A stretch of 64,000 nucleotides of DNA from positions 7,687,185 to 7,751,184 of the forward strand of contig NZ_JAZHRR010000001.1 of the NCBI RefSeq assembly GCF_036924515.1, written 5' to 3'. The notes beneath the pieces are model-generated. The model ran no database searches. It was not told where the DNA came from and saw only the letters and a list, made by a program, of their open reading frames with translations. The position numbers were made by a program, and so were the translations under genes. Every line of letters begins with the position of its first letter. Within the stretch, counting starts at the first letter, position 1. This document shows positions 1 to 7,778 of the stretch, one piece after another. This DNA comes from Bradyrhizobium sp. AZCC 1610. Its GTDB lineage: Bacteria; Pseudomonadota; Alphaproteobacteria; Rhizobiales; Xanthobacteraceae.

Positions 1-318
1 TTTTCCAAAATGGAAGACTGTCATAGCAGCGTCGCGGCCGGCCATACCGTTCCACAGCCTCAGAACGTGCACGACGCGCGCGATCTCGATTGGCTTGCTT
101 GTGCCCGGGCTGACCGCGTTTACGTCGGCTGCTGACTTTTCGACATAATCCAGCAACGCAACCGCTGCTCCAAAATCGTCCACAAGCCGGCTGATCTGGA
201 CGAGATTGAATATCAGCACCATAGCGCCCGGGTGTTCTGCTGGCGGTAGCGCGTCGACAAACGGCTGCAGAAAGCCCACGTCATACACACCAGGCGATCC
301 GATTGCTAAATCGAGCAT
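1..318 (-). CDS. hypothetical protein, C-terminus cut by window edge
   Basis: An open frame runs from an ATG at 316-318 on the minus strand to the left edge of the window without a stop, giving 106 codons. A GAGG stretch about 8 bases upstream of the ATG can serve as ribosome binding site. The visible chain begins MLDLAIGSPGVYDV and is moderately hydrophobic, with no signal peptide or motif I recognise. Codons are GC-rich at third positions like neighbouring real genes. The product is unknown. It is transcribed in the same direction as the ribbon-helix-helix and small genes upstream, so it could be the last gene of that short run. Confidence 0.5.
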   Translation of the reverse strand, partial: MLDLAIGSPGVYDVGFLQPFVDALPPAEHPGAMVLIFNLVQISRLVDDFGAAVALLDYVEKSAADVNAVSPGTSKPIEIARVVHVLRLWNGMAGRDAAMTVFHFGK

Positions 319-359
319 TTGTGCCTCAAGCCTTCATTCGAGAGTGTAGGGGCCGGCGC

Positions 360-455
360 TCATCCTTTCCGATGAACCTTCAAAGCTAATTCGACCAATC
401 GGCGTATCGCCTCAGAGCGGCTTGCGACGCCATTCTTCGTAGCCCAAGCCCCGGA
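360..455 (-). pseudogene. remnant of a ribbon-helix-helix protein (C-terminal 31 codons)
   Basis: Directly after the stop codon of the gene at 456-656, and in the same frame, lie 31 codons ending in TGA. They read ...NGVASRSEAIRRLVELALKV. This closely matches the C-terminus of the intact ribbon-helix-helix protein at 688-897 (...NDAPNRSEAIRRLVELASKA), and the match is visible at DNA level too. There is no start codon and the N-terminal half is absent. I read it as the decayed end of a second, duplicated copy. Confidence 0.55.
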
Positions 456-656
456 TCACCCAACAGAGATAGTGGCACCACTCGCCCGAAGCGCTTGCGC
501 AAGAGCTTCCGCTTCGGCGAGGCCGGTGCCGTGCGGCAAGTTGAAAGAGACCTGTTTGTGATCCAGGCCGATCGCCTGATCTGTATTGATAACGACGAAG
601 CACGGTTCGCCTGCTTGGCGCTCTTTAACTTCCGCCGCGAATTTCGATGAAGGCAT
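456..656 (-). CDS. small hypothetical protein (66 aa)
   Basis: The ATG at 654-656 has GGAG seven bases upstream, and an in-frame TTG at 668 is a weaker alternative. The 66-residue product is soluble, with no signal peptide. It starts MPSSKFAAEVKERQAG and ends in an Ala/Leu/Glu-rich helix followed by ATISVG. It lies 31 bases downstream of the ribbon-helix-helix gene (688-897) in the same direction, so the two are probably co-transcribed. A pair made of an RHH gene and a small partner recalls toxin-antitoxin operons, but nothing in this chain resembles a known toxin, so that is only a possibility. Confidence 0.45.
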   Translation of the reverse strand: MPSSKFAAEVKERQAGEPCFVVINTDQAIGLDHKQVSFNLPHGTGLAEAEALAQALRASGATISVG

Positions 657-687
657 TTCTAGCTCCAAATTTGAGTGTCACTCACCG

Positions 688-897
688 TCACTTCGCCTTT
701 GAGGCTAGCTCGACCAAGCGGCGTATCGCTTCTGATCGATTGGGCGCGTCGTTTTTCGCTGACCAGGCATCAATCTTGGCCGCAAGCTCTTCCGACAGCC
801 GCACGGCCGAAACAGGATCGTGACCGGTTGCCGGACGCCCGCGCGATTTGTTGTTTACACTAATTGACTTCTTCAGGCGAGGTCTCTGATGGCCCAT
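688..897 (-). CDS. ribbon-helix-helix (CopG/Arc-type) protein
   Basis: This 69-residue basic protein has a Lys/Arg-rich N-terminus including RGRPATG. It then shows the classic RHH pattern: a short strand (PVSAVRLSEEL), helix A (AAKIDAWSAKN) and helix B (RSEAIRRLVELAS). Such proteins bind operators as dimers, often as antitoxins or autoregulators. The frame stays open upstream to 993, but the homologous part begins after the Met at 897, so I start there. The gene lies 20 bases downstream of the L,D-transpeptidase in the same direction. The truncated copy at 360-455 shares its C-terminal sequence. Confidence 0.7.
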   Translation of the reverse strand: MGHQRPRLKKSISVNNKSRGRPATGHDPVSAVRLSEELAAKIDAWSAKNDAPNRSEAIRRLVELASKAK

Positions 898-917
898 CGC
901 TGACGTCAGATAGGTAT

Positions 918-2156
918 TTAGCACCGGCTCGATGGGAAGCCGGCACGGGCCGCATCGCACAGAGCCAGCTTGGAGAACGACGTACCAAACCATTTGCTCG
1001 TCAACGAGCCATCACCATCGATCCAGAGGATCGGCGGCAGTTGCGGCAGGTAGGATGCATACGGCATCACTTTCGCGAGCGTCACTCTGCCCGGGAACTG
1101 TGCGAGGAAAACCTTGTTCATTCCGCCGTCAAGCCCGCTGTAGATCGGGGCAGCCGGCAAATTGTCTTCAAGCAATTGCGCGTACGCGCGCTCGTCGGCG
1201 CGCTGCTTTTTCAGCGCTCGCCGCGCGATTTCGGGGTTGACGACGAAGGGCGGACATTTTTCGTTCGCGTTGAACACGAGCGGGTGCGGCGAATTCGGCG
1301 GAGGTTGCGCATCGAATACATAGCGGCGGTTGCACACATCCACCTTGGGTTCGAGCCCCGTCGTCTCGAAATGATCGTTGCCGACCTTGAGCATTTTCCA
1401 GAAGGCCAGGTTGGGACTGTTTCGATGCCGCGCCAGATTCGCCGGCGTCAGGCGGAACGGATAGGCCTGGACCTGGAACGACGGCCGGCCGCGGAGTGAG
1501 TCGCGCGCCAGCGAATAGATTTCGCTGATCTGTTCGTCGGTCATGGCATAGCAACCGCTCGACCAGCAGTCGCCGTGGATCATGAGGAAGCTGCCGTTGC
1601 GCTTGTTTGCCCTGTCGAAGCTGTTGGGGTAGCCGAGGTTGATCGAAAGATAGAAGTTGGAGTTGGGATTCATCAACTCGGGTGTAACTGTATAAAACCC
1701 TTCCGGAGCCTGTCGGTCGCCCTCGTACAACTTCGGCCCGAGGTCGCCCGACCACCGGCAGATCGGATAGGTCTTGAGGAATTGGAAACGGCCGGCCGTG
1801 TCCTGCTTCCAGACGTCGAGCTCCGCCTCTTCCTTGAACAGACGCACAACGATAGGTGAGTATTTTGGCATCTTCTTCTGTTCGAGAAGCGCGAGCAGCT
1901 CGGCCGGTAATTCCTGTGTCGCCTTGGCCGGCAACGGCTTGCTGCTTTCGCCAAGGCACGTGACCGGCGTCAAGGCAGCGGCAAAAGCCGCCGCCAGCAC
2001 GAGAGCCTTAGCCGTTCCGATTGAATCGGAACGGGGCTCTCGCTTCTTGTTTTGACGCGTTTTCTTGACGCGAACCGGTACCCACCCCGGATCAAGTCCG
2101 GGGCAGGCTTTCGCTGGAAAACGCTCTAGTGCACGTCGGACCATGGCGCGTATCAC
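918..2156 (-). CDS. L,D-transpeptidase (YkuD/YafK-type) family protein
   Basis: L,D-transpeptidases form 3-3 cross-links in peptidoglycan or attach proteins to it in the periplasm. The catalytic signature is clear: His194 in MIHGDCWSSGC and the nucleophile Cys202, followed by YAMTD. Residues 50-69 form a hydrophobic stretch (ALVLAAAFAAALTPVTC) that looks like a signal peptide or lipoprotein-like export signal. Residues 1-48 are odd: they are encoded by a short palindromic interspersed repeat (2012-2131), and no start codon lies between the repeat and the export signal. The start is therefore uncertain (ATG at 2156 or 2144). The family often needs no other enzyme, and no cell-wall genes lie nearby. 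The family call is firm; the cellular role is not. Confidence 0.85.
   Translation of the reverse strand: MIRAMVRRALERFPAKACPGLDPGWVPVRVKKTRQNKKREPRSDSIGTAKALVLAAAFAAALTPVTCLGESSKPLPAKATQELPAELLALLEQKKMPKYSPIVVRLFKEEAELDVWKQDTAGRFQFLKTYPICRWSGDLGPKLYEGDRQAPEGFYTVTPELMNPNSNFYLSINLGYPNSFDRANKRNGSFLMIHGDCWSSGCYAMTDEQISEIYSLARDSLRGRPSFQVQAYPFRLTPANLARHRNSPNLAFWKMLKVGNDHFETTGLEPKVDVCNRRYVFDAQPPPNSPHPLVFNANEKCPPFVVNPEIARRALKKQRADERAYAQLLEDNLPAAPIYSGLDGGMNKVFLAQFPGRVTLAKVMPYASYLPQLPPILWIDGDGSLTSKWFGTSFSKLALCDAARAGFPSSRC
2012..2131. repeat. short palindromic interspersed repeat overlapping the L,D-transpeptidase 5' end
   Basis: Two hairpins can be read. The first has 11-base arms around one central base at 2012-2034 (ccgttccgatt / aatcggaacgg). 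The second has 7-base arms at 2085-2103 (ccccgga / tccgggg). Between them is a GACGCG-containing stretch, and the element ends in a tail reading ttcgctggaaaacgctcta. From memory this arrangement recurs between genes in Bradyrhizobium genomes. Here it lies inside the reading frame of the downstream gene. Confidence 0.6.
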
Positions 2157-2189
2157 TGCTGTACCTCCAGCCCTTCCGCCCGCGCGCCG

Positions 2190-2867
2190 CTACTTCTCAA
2201 ACCCGACGAACACCGTAGCCTCCTCGACCGACTTCCGCTCCGACACCACCGCATTCGCCGGAAAAGTTTCATCCGGCCAGCCCAGCGCGATGCTTTTCAT
2301 GATGACCTGATCGTCGGCAATCCCTGCGTGCTCGCGCACCACGGGGGATTGCATGATGCCCTGGCTGTTGATCACGGCGCCCAGCCCGCGAGACCAGGCG
2401 GCATTGACCAGGGCGGTGGCCACAGCGCCGCAATCGAAGGGCGTATCGTCGCTGCCGTCAAGCGCGCGATCATAGGTGATGATCACGCAGACCGGCGCGT
2501 CGAACTGGCGGAAGCCGCGCAGCACCCAATCCTGGCGCTTGTCCTTGTTATCGCGCTCGATCCCCATCGCGGCGAATAATTGCTTGGCGACGCCGACCTG
2601 CCTGTCGCGGTGCTTGCCTGCAAAGGCCTGACCCGTGCGGAATTCGCGCGACTGCGGGATGCCCGCCACCATCCGCTCGGTGTTGCCGGCGCGGATCCGA
2701 TCCAGCGGTTCGCCTGATATGACGTAGAAATTCCAGGGCTGGGTGTTCATCGACGACGGAGCGCGCATCGCCAAACCAATGACTTCCGCAATCAGCGCCT
2801 TGGGTACTGGATCAGGTTTGTAACCGCGGATACTCCGGCGACCGAGAATAACGTCATCAAACTGCAT
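2190..2867 (-). CDS. nitroreductase family protein
   Basis: This 225-residue cytoplasmic flavoprotein belongs to the nitroreductase family, which uses FMN and NAD(P)H to reduce nitroaromatics, quinones or related compounds. The N-terminal signature RRSIRGYKPDPVP and the following RAPSSMNTQPWNFYV carry the conserved Arg/Ser/Asn residues that hold FMN phosphate and define the dimer interface. The C-terminal IALGWPDE segment is also typical. Length fits the family. It stands alone, followed by the L,D-transpeptidase in the same direction, 33 bases away. The substrate cannot be told from sequence. Confidence 0.88.
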   Translation of the reverse strand: MQFDDVILGRRSIRGYKPDPVPKALIAEVIGLAMRAPSSMNTQPWNFYVISGEPLDRIRAGNTERMVAGIPQSREFRTGQAFAGKHRDRQVGVAKQLFAAMGIERDNKDKRQDWVLRGFRQFDAPVCVIITYDRALDGSDDTPFDCGAVATALVNAAWSRGLGAVINSQGIMQSPVVREHAGIADDQVIMKSIALGWPDETFPANAVVSERKSVEEATVFVGFEK

Positions 2868-3462
2868 CTGTGTGGGATTCCGCTGACAAGCTCTGAAACA
2901 GCTCGGATTTTCGCGGTTTCTGCACCCTCGCGCAAGCGACGGCGGCGTGTCCTCAACGGTCCAGCCACGCGGAACATGATCGCATCAATATTGCGCTCAC
3001 GCTGTCGTTTAGCGAATTCCGGGATGATGAAATTGTGCCGCTGATTTGCCCGACGTGTCAAGTTTTCGGCCCAAACCGTCGGTTGCGGCGGCCGCCGGCT
3101 ACTTTGCATGGGGTTGTTTTCGATATTTTTGGTGGGAGCCGCGGCGACCCGGCGCGACGGCACCGTCCGGAAGGCGCGTCGCTCCGCCGGCGCTCAAGAA
3201 TTGTCCAGCCGATCCATTTGAACGGCTCCGCCGCTGCCAGATGGCCGTTTTGCTACCCCAGGCTGCTGTCTGGTCCAATCCTGAACCGGGCGGCCGGACC
3301 GCTGTTTAAGGGGCCTGCGGGTTCATCTTACTGGCAGCTTTACGAAGCCCAGAGGGGTACACTGGCTGACAGCACCTCACCGCTGTAGGCTATTCGCGGG
3401 CTGGCCGCCCCTGGCTCGCCCGCACTCTGCAAAAAAGGGAGCAAAAGGGAGGGAGACGTCCG
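2868..3462. other. intergenic region, no gene supported
   Basis: About 595 bases lie between the divergent nitroreductase and TRAP binding-protein genes. Frames on both strands (for example 3035-3388 plus) have no ribosome binding site and no recognisable product. It presumably holds both promoters. A purine-rich ribosome binding site (AGGGAGGGAG) lies just before the ATG at 3463. Confidence 0.5.
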
Positions 3463-4572
3463 ATGAAAATGAGTTCGCTCAGGAAAGTCGCACTGTTCGC
3501 TGCAACCTCTGCCACATTGGCGTTCGCGGGCACAGCGCTCGCCCAACAGCCTCGAGTCCTCAAGATACAATCGGCGGTTCCGCCATCGTCCACTACGCAC
3601 GATGCTCTCAAGTTTTTTGCCGAGCGCGTCGACAAGCTGACCGGCGGCAATCTCAAGATCGAGGCGCTGCCCGGCGGCGCGGTCGTTCCGCCGTTCGAGA
3701 TCCTGGATGCCACGCACAAGAAGGTAATCGACGGTGCCTATGGCATCTCCTACTGGTGGTACGGCAAGAGCGTCACCGCGACGCTGTTCGCCAATACACC
3801 GGCCGGCATTTTTGGCATGGATGCTATCGACTTCATTGGATGGGTTTACGAGGGCGGCGGCCTCGATCTGTGGAACGAGTTCTATCAGAAGGAGCTCAAG
3901 CTCAATCTGGTGGCATTTCCGAGTATTCCGCCGAGCCCGCAGGCGCTCGGCTGGTTCAAGCGTCCGATCAAGGACCTGCCGGACTTCAAGGGAATGAAGT
4001 GTCGCCAGACCGGCATCGTCTCCCAGCTCTACGCCAAAATGGGTATGGCGGTCGTCAACATGCCGGGTGGTGAGATCTTGCCCGCCGCAGAGCGCGGCAC
4101 GATCGATTGTGCCGAGTGGGTCGGCGGAATTGAGGATCTGCGGCTCGGCCTGCATACGGTCTGGAAATACCACTACACACCCGGCATGCATGAGAGCGCC
4201 TCGGTCGCCGAGATCGCGATCAACAAGGACGTGTGGGACAGCCTGCCGCCGCAGAACCAGGAGGCCATCAAGTCGGCTACATCAGAGACATTCCTGCGCT
4301 GGTGGGCCAGCTTCCAGCGACAAAACGCGGACGCGATCGCAGAGTTCAAGGAGAAGCACGGCGTTAAGCTCCTGACGACACCGCCCGAGGTCAATCAGGC
4401 CTTCCTCAAGACGTGGGACGAATTTGCCGCGGCGGAGGCGGCGAAGAACCCCTTCTTCAAGAAAGTCTACGAATCTCAGAAGGCCTATGCCGCCAAGGTC
4501 GTGCCCGCCAAGCGCTTCATGTTTCCGTCCTACGCATTGCAGGCGGACCATTATTGGCCCGTTAAAGAATAA
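3463..4572 (+). CDS. dctP: TRAP transporter solute-binding protein (DctP/TakP-like)
   Basis: This is the periplasmic binding component of a TRAP carrier: 369 residues with a Sec signal peptide cleaved after GTALA (about residue 27). The mature part shows the DctP fold, including a central RQTG segment whose arginine normally salt-bridges the substrate carboxylate, and ERGTIDCAEWVGG, typical of the TakP subgroup that binds 2-oxo acids or lactate. The gene has a strong AGGGAGGGAG ribosome binding site. It faces the permease genes dctM and dctQ (4656-6773) rather than preceding them, with a hairpin between. The pairing with those permeases is inferred from proximity, and the substrate is not certain. 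Confidence 0.88.
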   Translation: MKMSSLRKVALFAATSATLAFAGTALAQQPRVLKIQSAVPPSSTTHDALKFFAERVDKLTGGNLKIEALPGGAVVPPFEILDATHKKVIDGAYGISYWWYGKSVTATLFANTPAGIFGMDAIDFIGWVYEGGGLDLWNEFYQKELKLNLVAFPSIPPSPQALGWFKRPIKDLPDFKGMKCRQTGIVSQLYAKMGMAVVNMPGGEILPAAERGTIDCAEWVGGIEDLRLGLHTVWKYHYTPGMHESASVAEIAINKDVWDSLPPQNQEAIKSATSETFLRWWASFQRQNADAIAEFKEKHGVKLLTTPPEVNQAFLKTWDEFAAAEAAKNPFFKKVYESQKAYAAKVVPAKRFMFPSYALQADHYWPVKE

Positions 4573-4602
4573 GACGGGCTCCGGCGAAGGGATGACATTG
4601 CA

Positions 4603-4628
4603 GGAAAGGCGGCCTTGGCCGCCTTTCC
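4603..4628. terminator. bidirectional hairpin terminator between dctP and dctM
   Basis: A perfect 12-base inverted repeat, ggaaaggcggcc / ggccgcctttcc, with a 2-base centre lies between the two convergent stop codons. The arms are A/T-rich at their bases on either strand, so it can terminate transcription from both sides. Confidence 0.7.
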
Positions 4629-4655
4629 TTGATATGGATAAGCAGCCGATCGCGC

Positions 4656-6191
4656 TTACCTGACAAGGTTCGGCAACCACAGTGCGATTTGCGGGAACAA
4701 CAGCAGCAGCGCCAAGACTATGACCTGAATCACCATATAATCGGACATGCCCCTGTAAATCGTGCTCAAGCTCCATTGCGGAACGACGTTCCGCAAGTAG
4801 TACGCCGACATTGCAACGGGCGGGCTCAAATACGAAGTCTGCATATTGATGGCGGTCAGTGCGCCAAACCAAATCAGCAGGTCGAGCTTGTTCAAACCGA
4901 ACTGAAGCTTTTCGACCACGGGCAAAACGATCGGAAGAAAGACCAGGATGATCACGGGCCATTCGAACGGCCAGCCGAGGACGAAAAAGATCACCATGAT
5001 CAACGCCAGCTTCCACCAGTCACTCAGCGGAAGGGCGAGCAGATAGTTGGTAATCAAGTTCGCCGTACCCAGCTTGGTGAAGACAGCGCCGAACACCGTC
5101 GAGGCCACCGCCAGAAACAGCACCATGGCCGAGGTCACCATCGTGCCGATAGCCGCGTTGGTGATCGACTGCATGCTGAGCCGGCCGTAAAAGAATGCAA
5201 GGAGGATGGCGCCGAAAGCCCCGCACGAGGCTGCCTCGGTCGGGGTGGCGATTCCACCGACGATGGTTCCGAGGGTAAATCCGATCAGCGCGCTGAGAGG
5301 CGTAATGCCGAGCATGACGGCGCGGAAGTACGCGTTCCGGAAGTAGGGATAGGCCATCAGAATTGCTAACACCGAAGCGATGGCCGATAGGCTAAGCGGG
5401 CCGATCGCAAACGACGGACGCGGTACACGCGCTTGGCTCAACAACAAATCGAGCAGCAAATACGCCAATGCGACCAAGCACACGAGGCCCAATCCGACTA
5501 CAGGAGCGCCTACCTTTTCCGTGGTCATCGCGTCATAGGTGGCTCTGCGCTCCTCCATGGTCATGGCTGGACCGAGCTTCGGATTGATCAAGCTGCGGAC
5601 GAGCGTATAGGCGATATAACAGCCAGCGAGCAGAAAGCCCGGGCCGAACGCCGCTGAATAAAGAAGGTTGACGGGCACGCCCATGACCGGGCCCATGACT
5701 ACCAGCATCACGCTCGGAGGGACCAGAATGCCGAGCGTACCGCCGGCGGCGATTGCACCCGCTGACAGCCGCGCGTCGTAGCCGGTTTTGATCATCATCG
5801 ATCCGGCCATGATGCCGAGCACGGTCACCGCAGCGCCCACGATGCCGGTCGCCATCGCGAAAATAGTCGCCGTTAGAATCACGGCCAAATAGAGCGATCC
5901 GCGCACCGGCGCGAGAACGCTGCGCAAAGCCACGAACAGCCGCTCCATGAGTCCGGCCTGTTCGGTCATGTAACCCATGAAAATGAACAGCGGCACGGCG
6001 GGAAAGATCTCGTCTTTCATCGTGCCCCAGATTTGCAGGTAGCCCAGATTGAAAGTCTGCTCCCACCCGAGGCCAATGCCACCAAAAACAAGGGCGAGAA
6101 ACAGCAAGGTGAAGGAAATCGGGAAACCGATGAAAATGACGAGGACCATACCGACGAGCATGGCAATTCCGAGAGCTTCGGCGGCGGTCAT
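4656..6191 (-). CDS. dctM: TRAP transporter large permease
   Basis: This 511-residue inner-membrane protein has about 13-14 hydrophobic segments spread over its whole length. That is longer than the minimal DctM of about 430 residues, because a central linker with extra helices sits around residues 210-290. DctM is the ion-coupled channel of TRAP carriers. Hallmarks are the MATGIVGAAVTVLG segment, GILVPPSVMLVV, and the second-repeat motif GGIATPTEAASCGAFGA. It lies 6 bases downstream of dctQ and is co-transcribed with it. The family call is secure; the transported compound is unknown. Confidence 0.9.
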   Translation of the reverse strand: MTAAEALGIAMLVGMVLVIFIGFPISFTLLFLALVFGGIGLGWEQTFNLGYLQIWGTMKDEIFPAVPLFIFMGYMTEQAGLMERLFVALRSVLAPVRGSLYLAVILTATIFAMATGIVGAAVTVLGIMAGSMMIKTGYDARLSAGAIAAGGTLGILVPPSVMLVVMGPVMGVPVNLLYSAAFGPGFLLAGCYIAYTLVRSLINPKLGPAMTMEERRATYDAMTTEKVGAPVVGLGLVCLVALAYLLLDLLLSQARVPRPSFAIGPLSLSAIASVLAILMAYPYFRNAYFRAVMLGITPLSALIGFTLGTIVGGIATPTEAASCGAFGAILLAFFYGRLSMQSITNAAIGTMVTSAMVLFLAVASTVFGAVFTKLGTANLITNYLLALPLSDWWKLALIMVIFFVLGWPFEWPVIILVFLPIVLPVVEKLQFGLNKLDLLIWFGALTAINMQTSYLSPPVAMSAYYLRNVVPQWSLSTIYRGMSDYMVIQVIVLALLLLFPQIALWLPNLVR

Positions 6192-6197
6192 GGTTCT

Positions 6198-6773
6198 TTA
6201 GACCTCGATCTTCTCGTGCCTGGCCAAGAATGCGCCGGTTCGCCAAGCCCAGAGGCTCTTCATCAGCTCCGAGATACCCTGCAGGAACAGCATGAAGGCC
6301 GTCAGCGGAATAACCCCGCGCAGCGGCCACAGGACCGGCGTCCACGCGCCAGAACTTCCGCGTTCGTCGATCGAGAGTGAGTACAAGAAATCGTCAATCG
6401 AGAGGAAGAACAGCACGACCATTGTCGGCAGGAAGAACAGCAGGAACGCCAGGCTGTCGATCATGCCTTTCGTGCGATCCGAGAATGTTTCCCACAGTAC
6501 ATCGGTGCGGATGTGAGCGCCCTTCAGGAGCGCCAATGCCGAGCCCAGCATGAACAAGGTCGCGTAGGACATCGTCGTCACATCGAGGGCCCAGACCGTC
6601 GGATCCGCCAGGACGTAGCGGGCAAAAACCTCGACCACATTGGCGCAAATCAGGGGAATGATCGAGAGGACGAAGAGGTACCCGGACAATTCCGTGAACC
6701 TGTCGATGCTGCGGATGACGGCCAAATAGCCGCGGGATGGCATGGGCTTTGGCGAAGCAGAAATGTTGGCCAT
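6198..6773 (-). CDS. dctQ: TRAP transporter small permease
   Basis: This 191-residue protein has four hydrophobic segments (roughly residues 30-50, 68-88, 108-128 and 148-168), the DctQ arrangement. The conserved VFARYVL motif follows the first segment. DctQ pairs with DctM in the inner membrane and is needed for transport. The gene begins the dctQM operon. Upstream in the same direction, 366 bases away, is the sugar-acid aldolase gene at 7140-7778, which suggests but does not prove a shared substrate theme. Confidence 0.87.
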   Translation of the reverse strand: MANISASPKPMPSRGYLAVIRSIDRFTELSGYLFVLSIIPLICANVVEVFARYVLADPTVWALDVTTMSYATLFMLGSALALLKGAHIRTDVLWETFSDRTKGMIDSLAFLLFFLPTMVVLFFLSIDDFLYSLSIDERGSSGAWTPVLWPLRGVIPLTAFMLFLQGISELMKSLWAWRTGAFLARHEKIEV

Positions 6774-7139
6774 TGCAGTATGCCCAGACGGCGCTCGCCG
6801 TGGACTTCCCCATAAGAGTAAACCGTCCAGTGCGACCCACCGCTCCTCTCAAATGATCCCGATGCTAGCTTAGCGGCCGTCCGGGTGCCAGCGGATGAAT
6901 GGCCGCGGCGATCGGTCAGGATTGCGATGCACAATTGGGCAGAAAAGCAATCCCAAGGCGACAAACAGATTGGCGCCCGTAGGGACCGAACGTCTGGTGG
7001 GCACTCCTCGGACTCACACGTTTCGCCAGTTCGGTCTCAGCCGGGGCGGATAGACGAGCGACCGCAGGTGGAGAATGTTGGATCCCAGGTCCTCTCCCTC
7101 CGCCAGGCCTTCGCGGATGCTTCAGCGCGGCGAGCCCGC
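6774..7139. other. intergenic region upstream of dctQM
   Basis: This 366-base stretch lies between the stop of the KDPGal aldolase and the start of dctQ. A long plus-strand frame (6885-7847) crosses it but continues antisense through the aldolase and has no family resemblance. The stretch probably carries the dctQM promoter; I see no strong hairpin or operator. Confidence 0.4.
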
Positions 7140-7778
7140 CTACTTCGCCCGCTGAATGGCCATGTCGTACGCCTCGATCGTCGCCTTGGCGCGAACAGCT
7201 ACTTCCGCGGTTTTCATGCCGGGCTTGTAGAGGCTGCTGCCGAGGCCGAACGCAACAATGCCGGCCTTGGTATAGTCCGCGAAGTTTTGGTCGGAGACGC
7301 CACCCACGGCGGCGATCATCAGGTCTGCGGGAAGCACGGCGCGAATGGCGGTGATCCCCGCGGCGCCAAGCACGCTCGCCGGAAAGAATTTGAGGCCGGA
7401 GGCGCCCGCCTTGGCGGCATGCAGCGCCTCCGTCGGGGTAAAGACACCGGGCATCGTGACCATGCCGTGCGCCCGGGCGCGGGCAATGATTTCGGGATCG
7501 ACGTTGGGGGTTACCAGGAGCCGGCCGCCAACGTCATGGAGCCGCTCGACGGCTTCCAGCGTCAGGACAGTGCCGGCACCCACCAGGATCCCGGCTGGGG
7601 CCTTCTTGACGGCGATCTCGATGGAGCGGAATGGATCCGGCGAGTTGAGCGGAATCTCGATCGCCGTCATGCCGCTGTCGATCAGCGCGCTAACGATATC
7701 CGTCGCTTCCTCAGGCCTCACGCCGCGCAGGATCGCGATCAGCGGACGCTTCATCGGGGGGAACGGGACAACGCTCAT
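7140..7778 (-). CDS. dgoA: 2-dehydro-3-deoxy-6-phosphogalactonate aldolase
   Basis: This class I aldolase of 212 residues cleaves KDPGal to pyruvate and glyceraldehyde 3-phosphate in the De Ley-Doudoroff (galactonate) route. The KDPG/KDPGal aldolase signatures are present: ILRGV with Arg18, EIPLNS with Glu41, VGAGTVL, and LKFFPA with the Schiff-base Lys130. It starts immediately after the stop codon of the kinase gene (TGA directly followed by ATG), so the two are translationally coupled. Pairing with a DgoK-type kinase favours KDPGal over KDPG as substrate. Confidence 0.9.
   Translation of the reverse strand: MSVVPFPPMKRPLIAILRGVRPEEATDIVSALIDSGMTAIEIPLNSPDPFRSIEIAVKKAPAGILVGAGTVLTLEAVERLHDVGGRLLVTPNVDPEIIARARAHGMVTMPGVFTPTEALHAAKAGASGLKFFPASVLGAAGITAIRAVLPADLMIAAVGGVSDQNFADYTKAGIVAFGLGSSLYKPGMKTAEVAVRAKATIEAYDMAIQRAK

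Noticed and set aside
864..1499. 211-codon plus-strand frame at the left end
   Set aside because: Antisense to the L,D-transpeptidase, whose catalytic motif fixes the coding strand.
3340..4191. 283-codon open frame on the minus strand
   Set aside because: Antisense to the TRAP binding protein and not recognisable.
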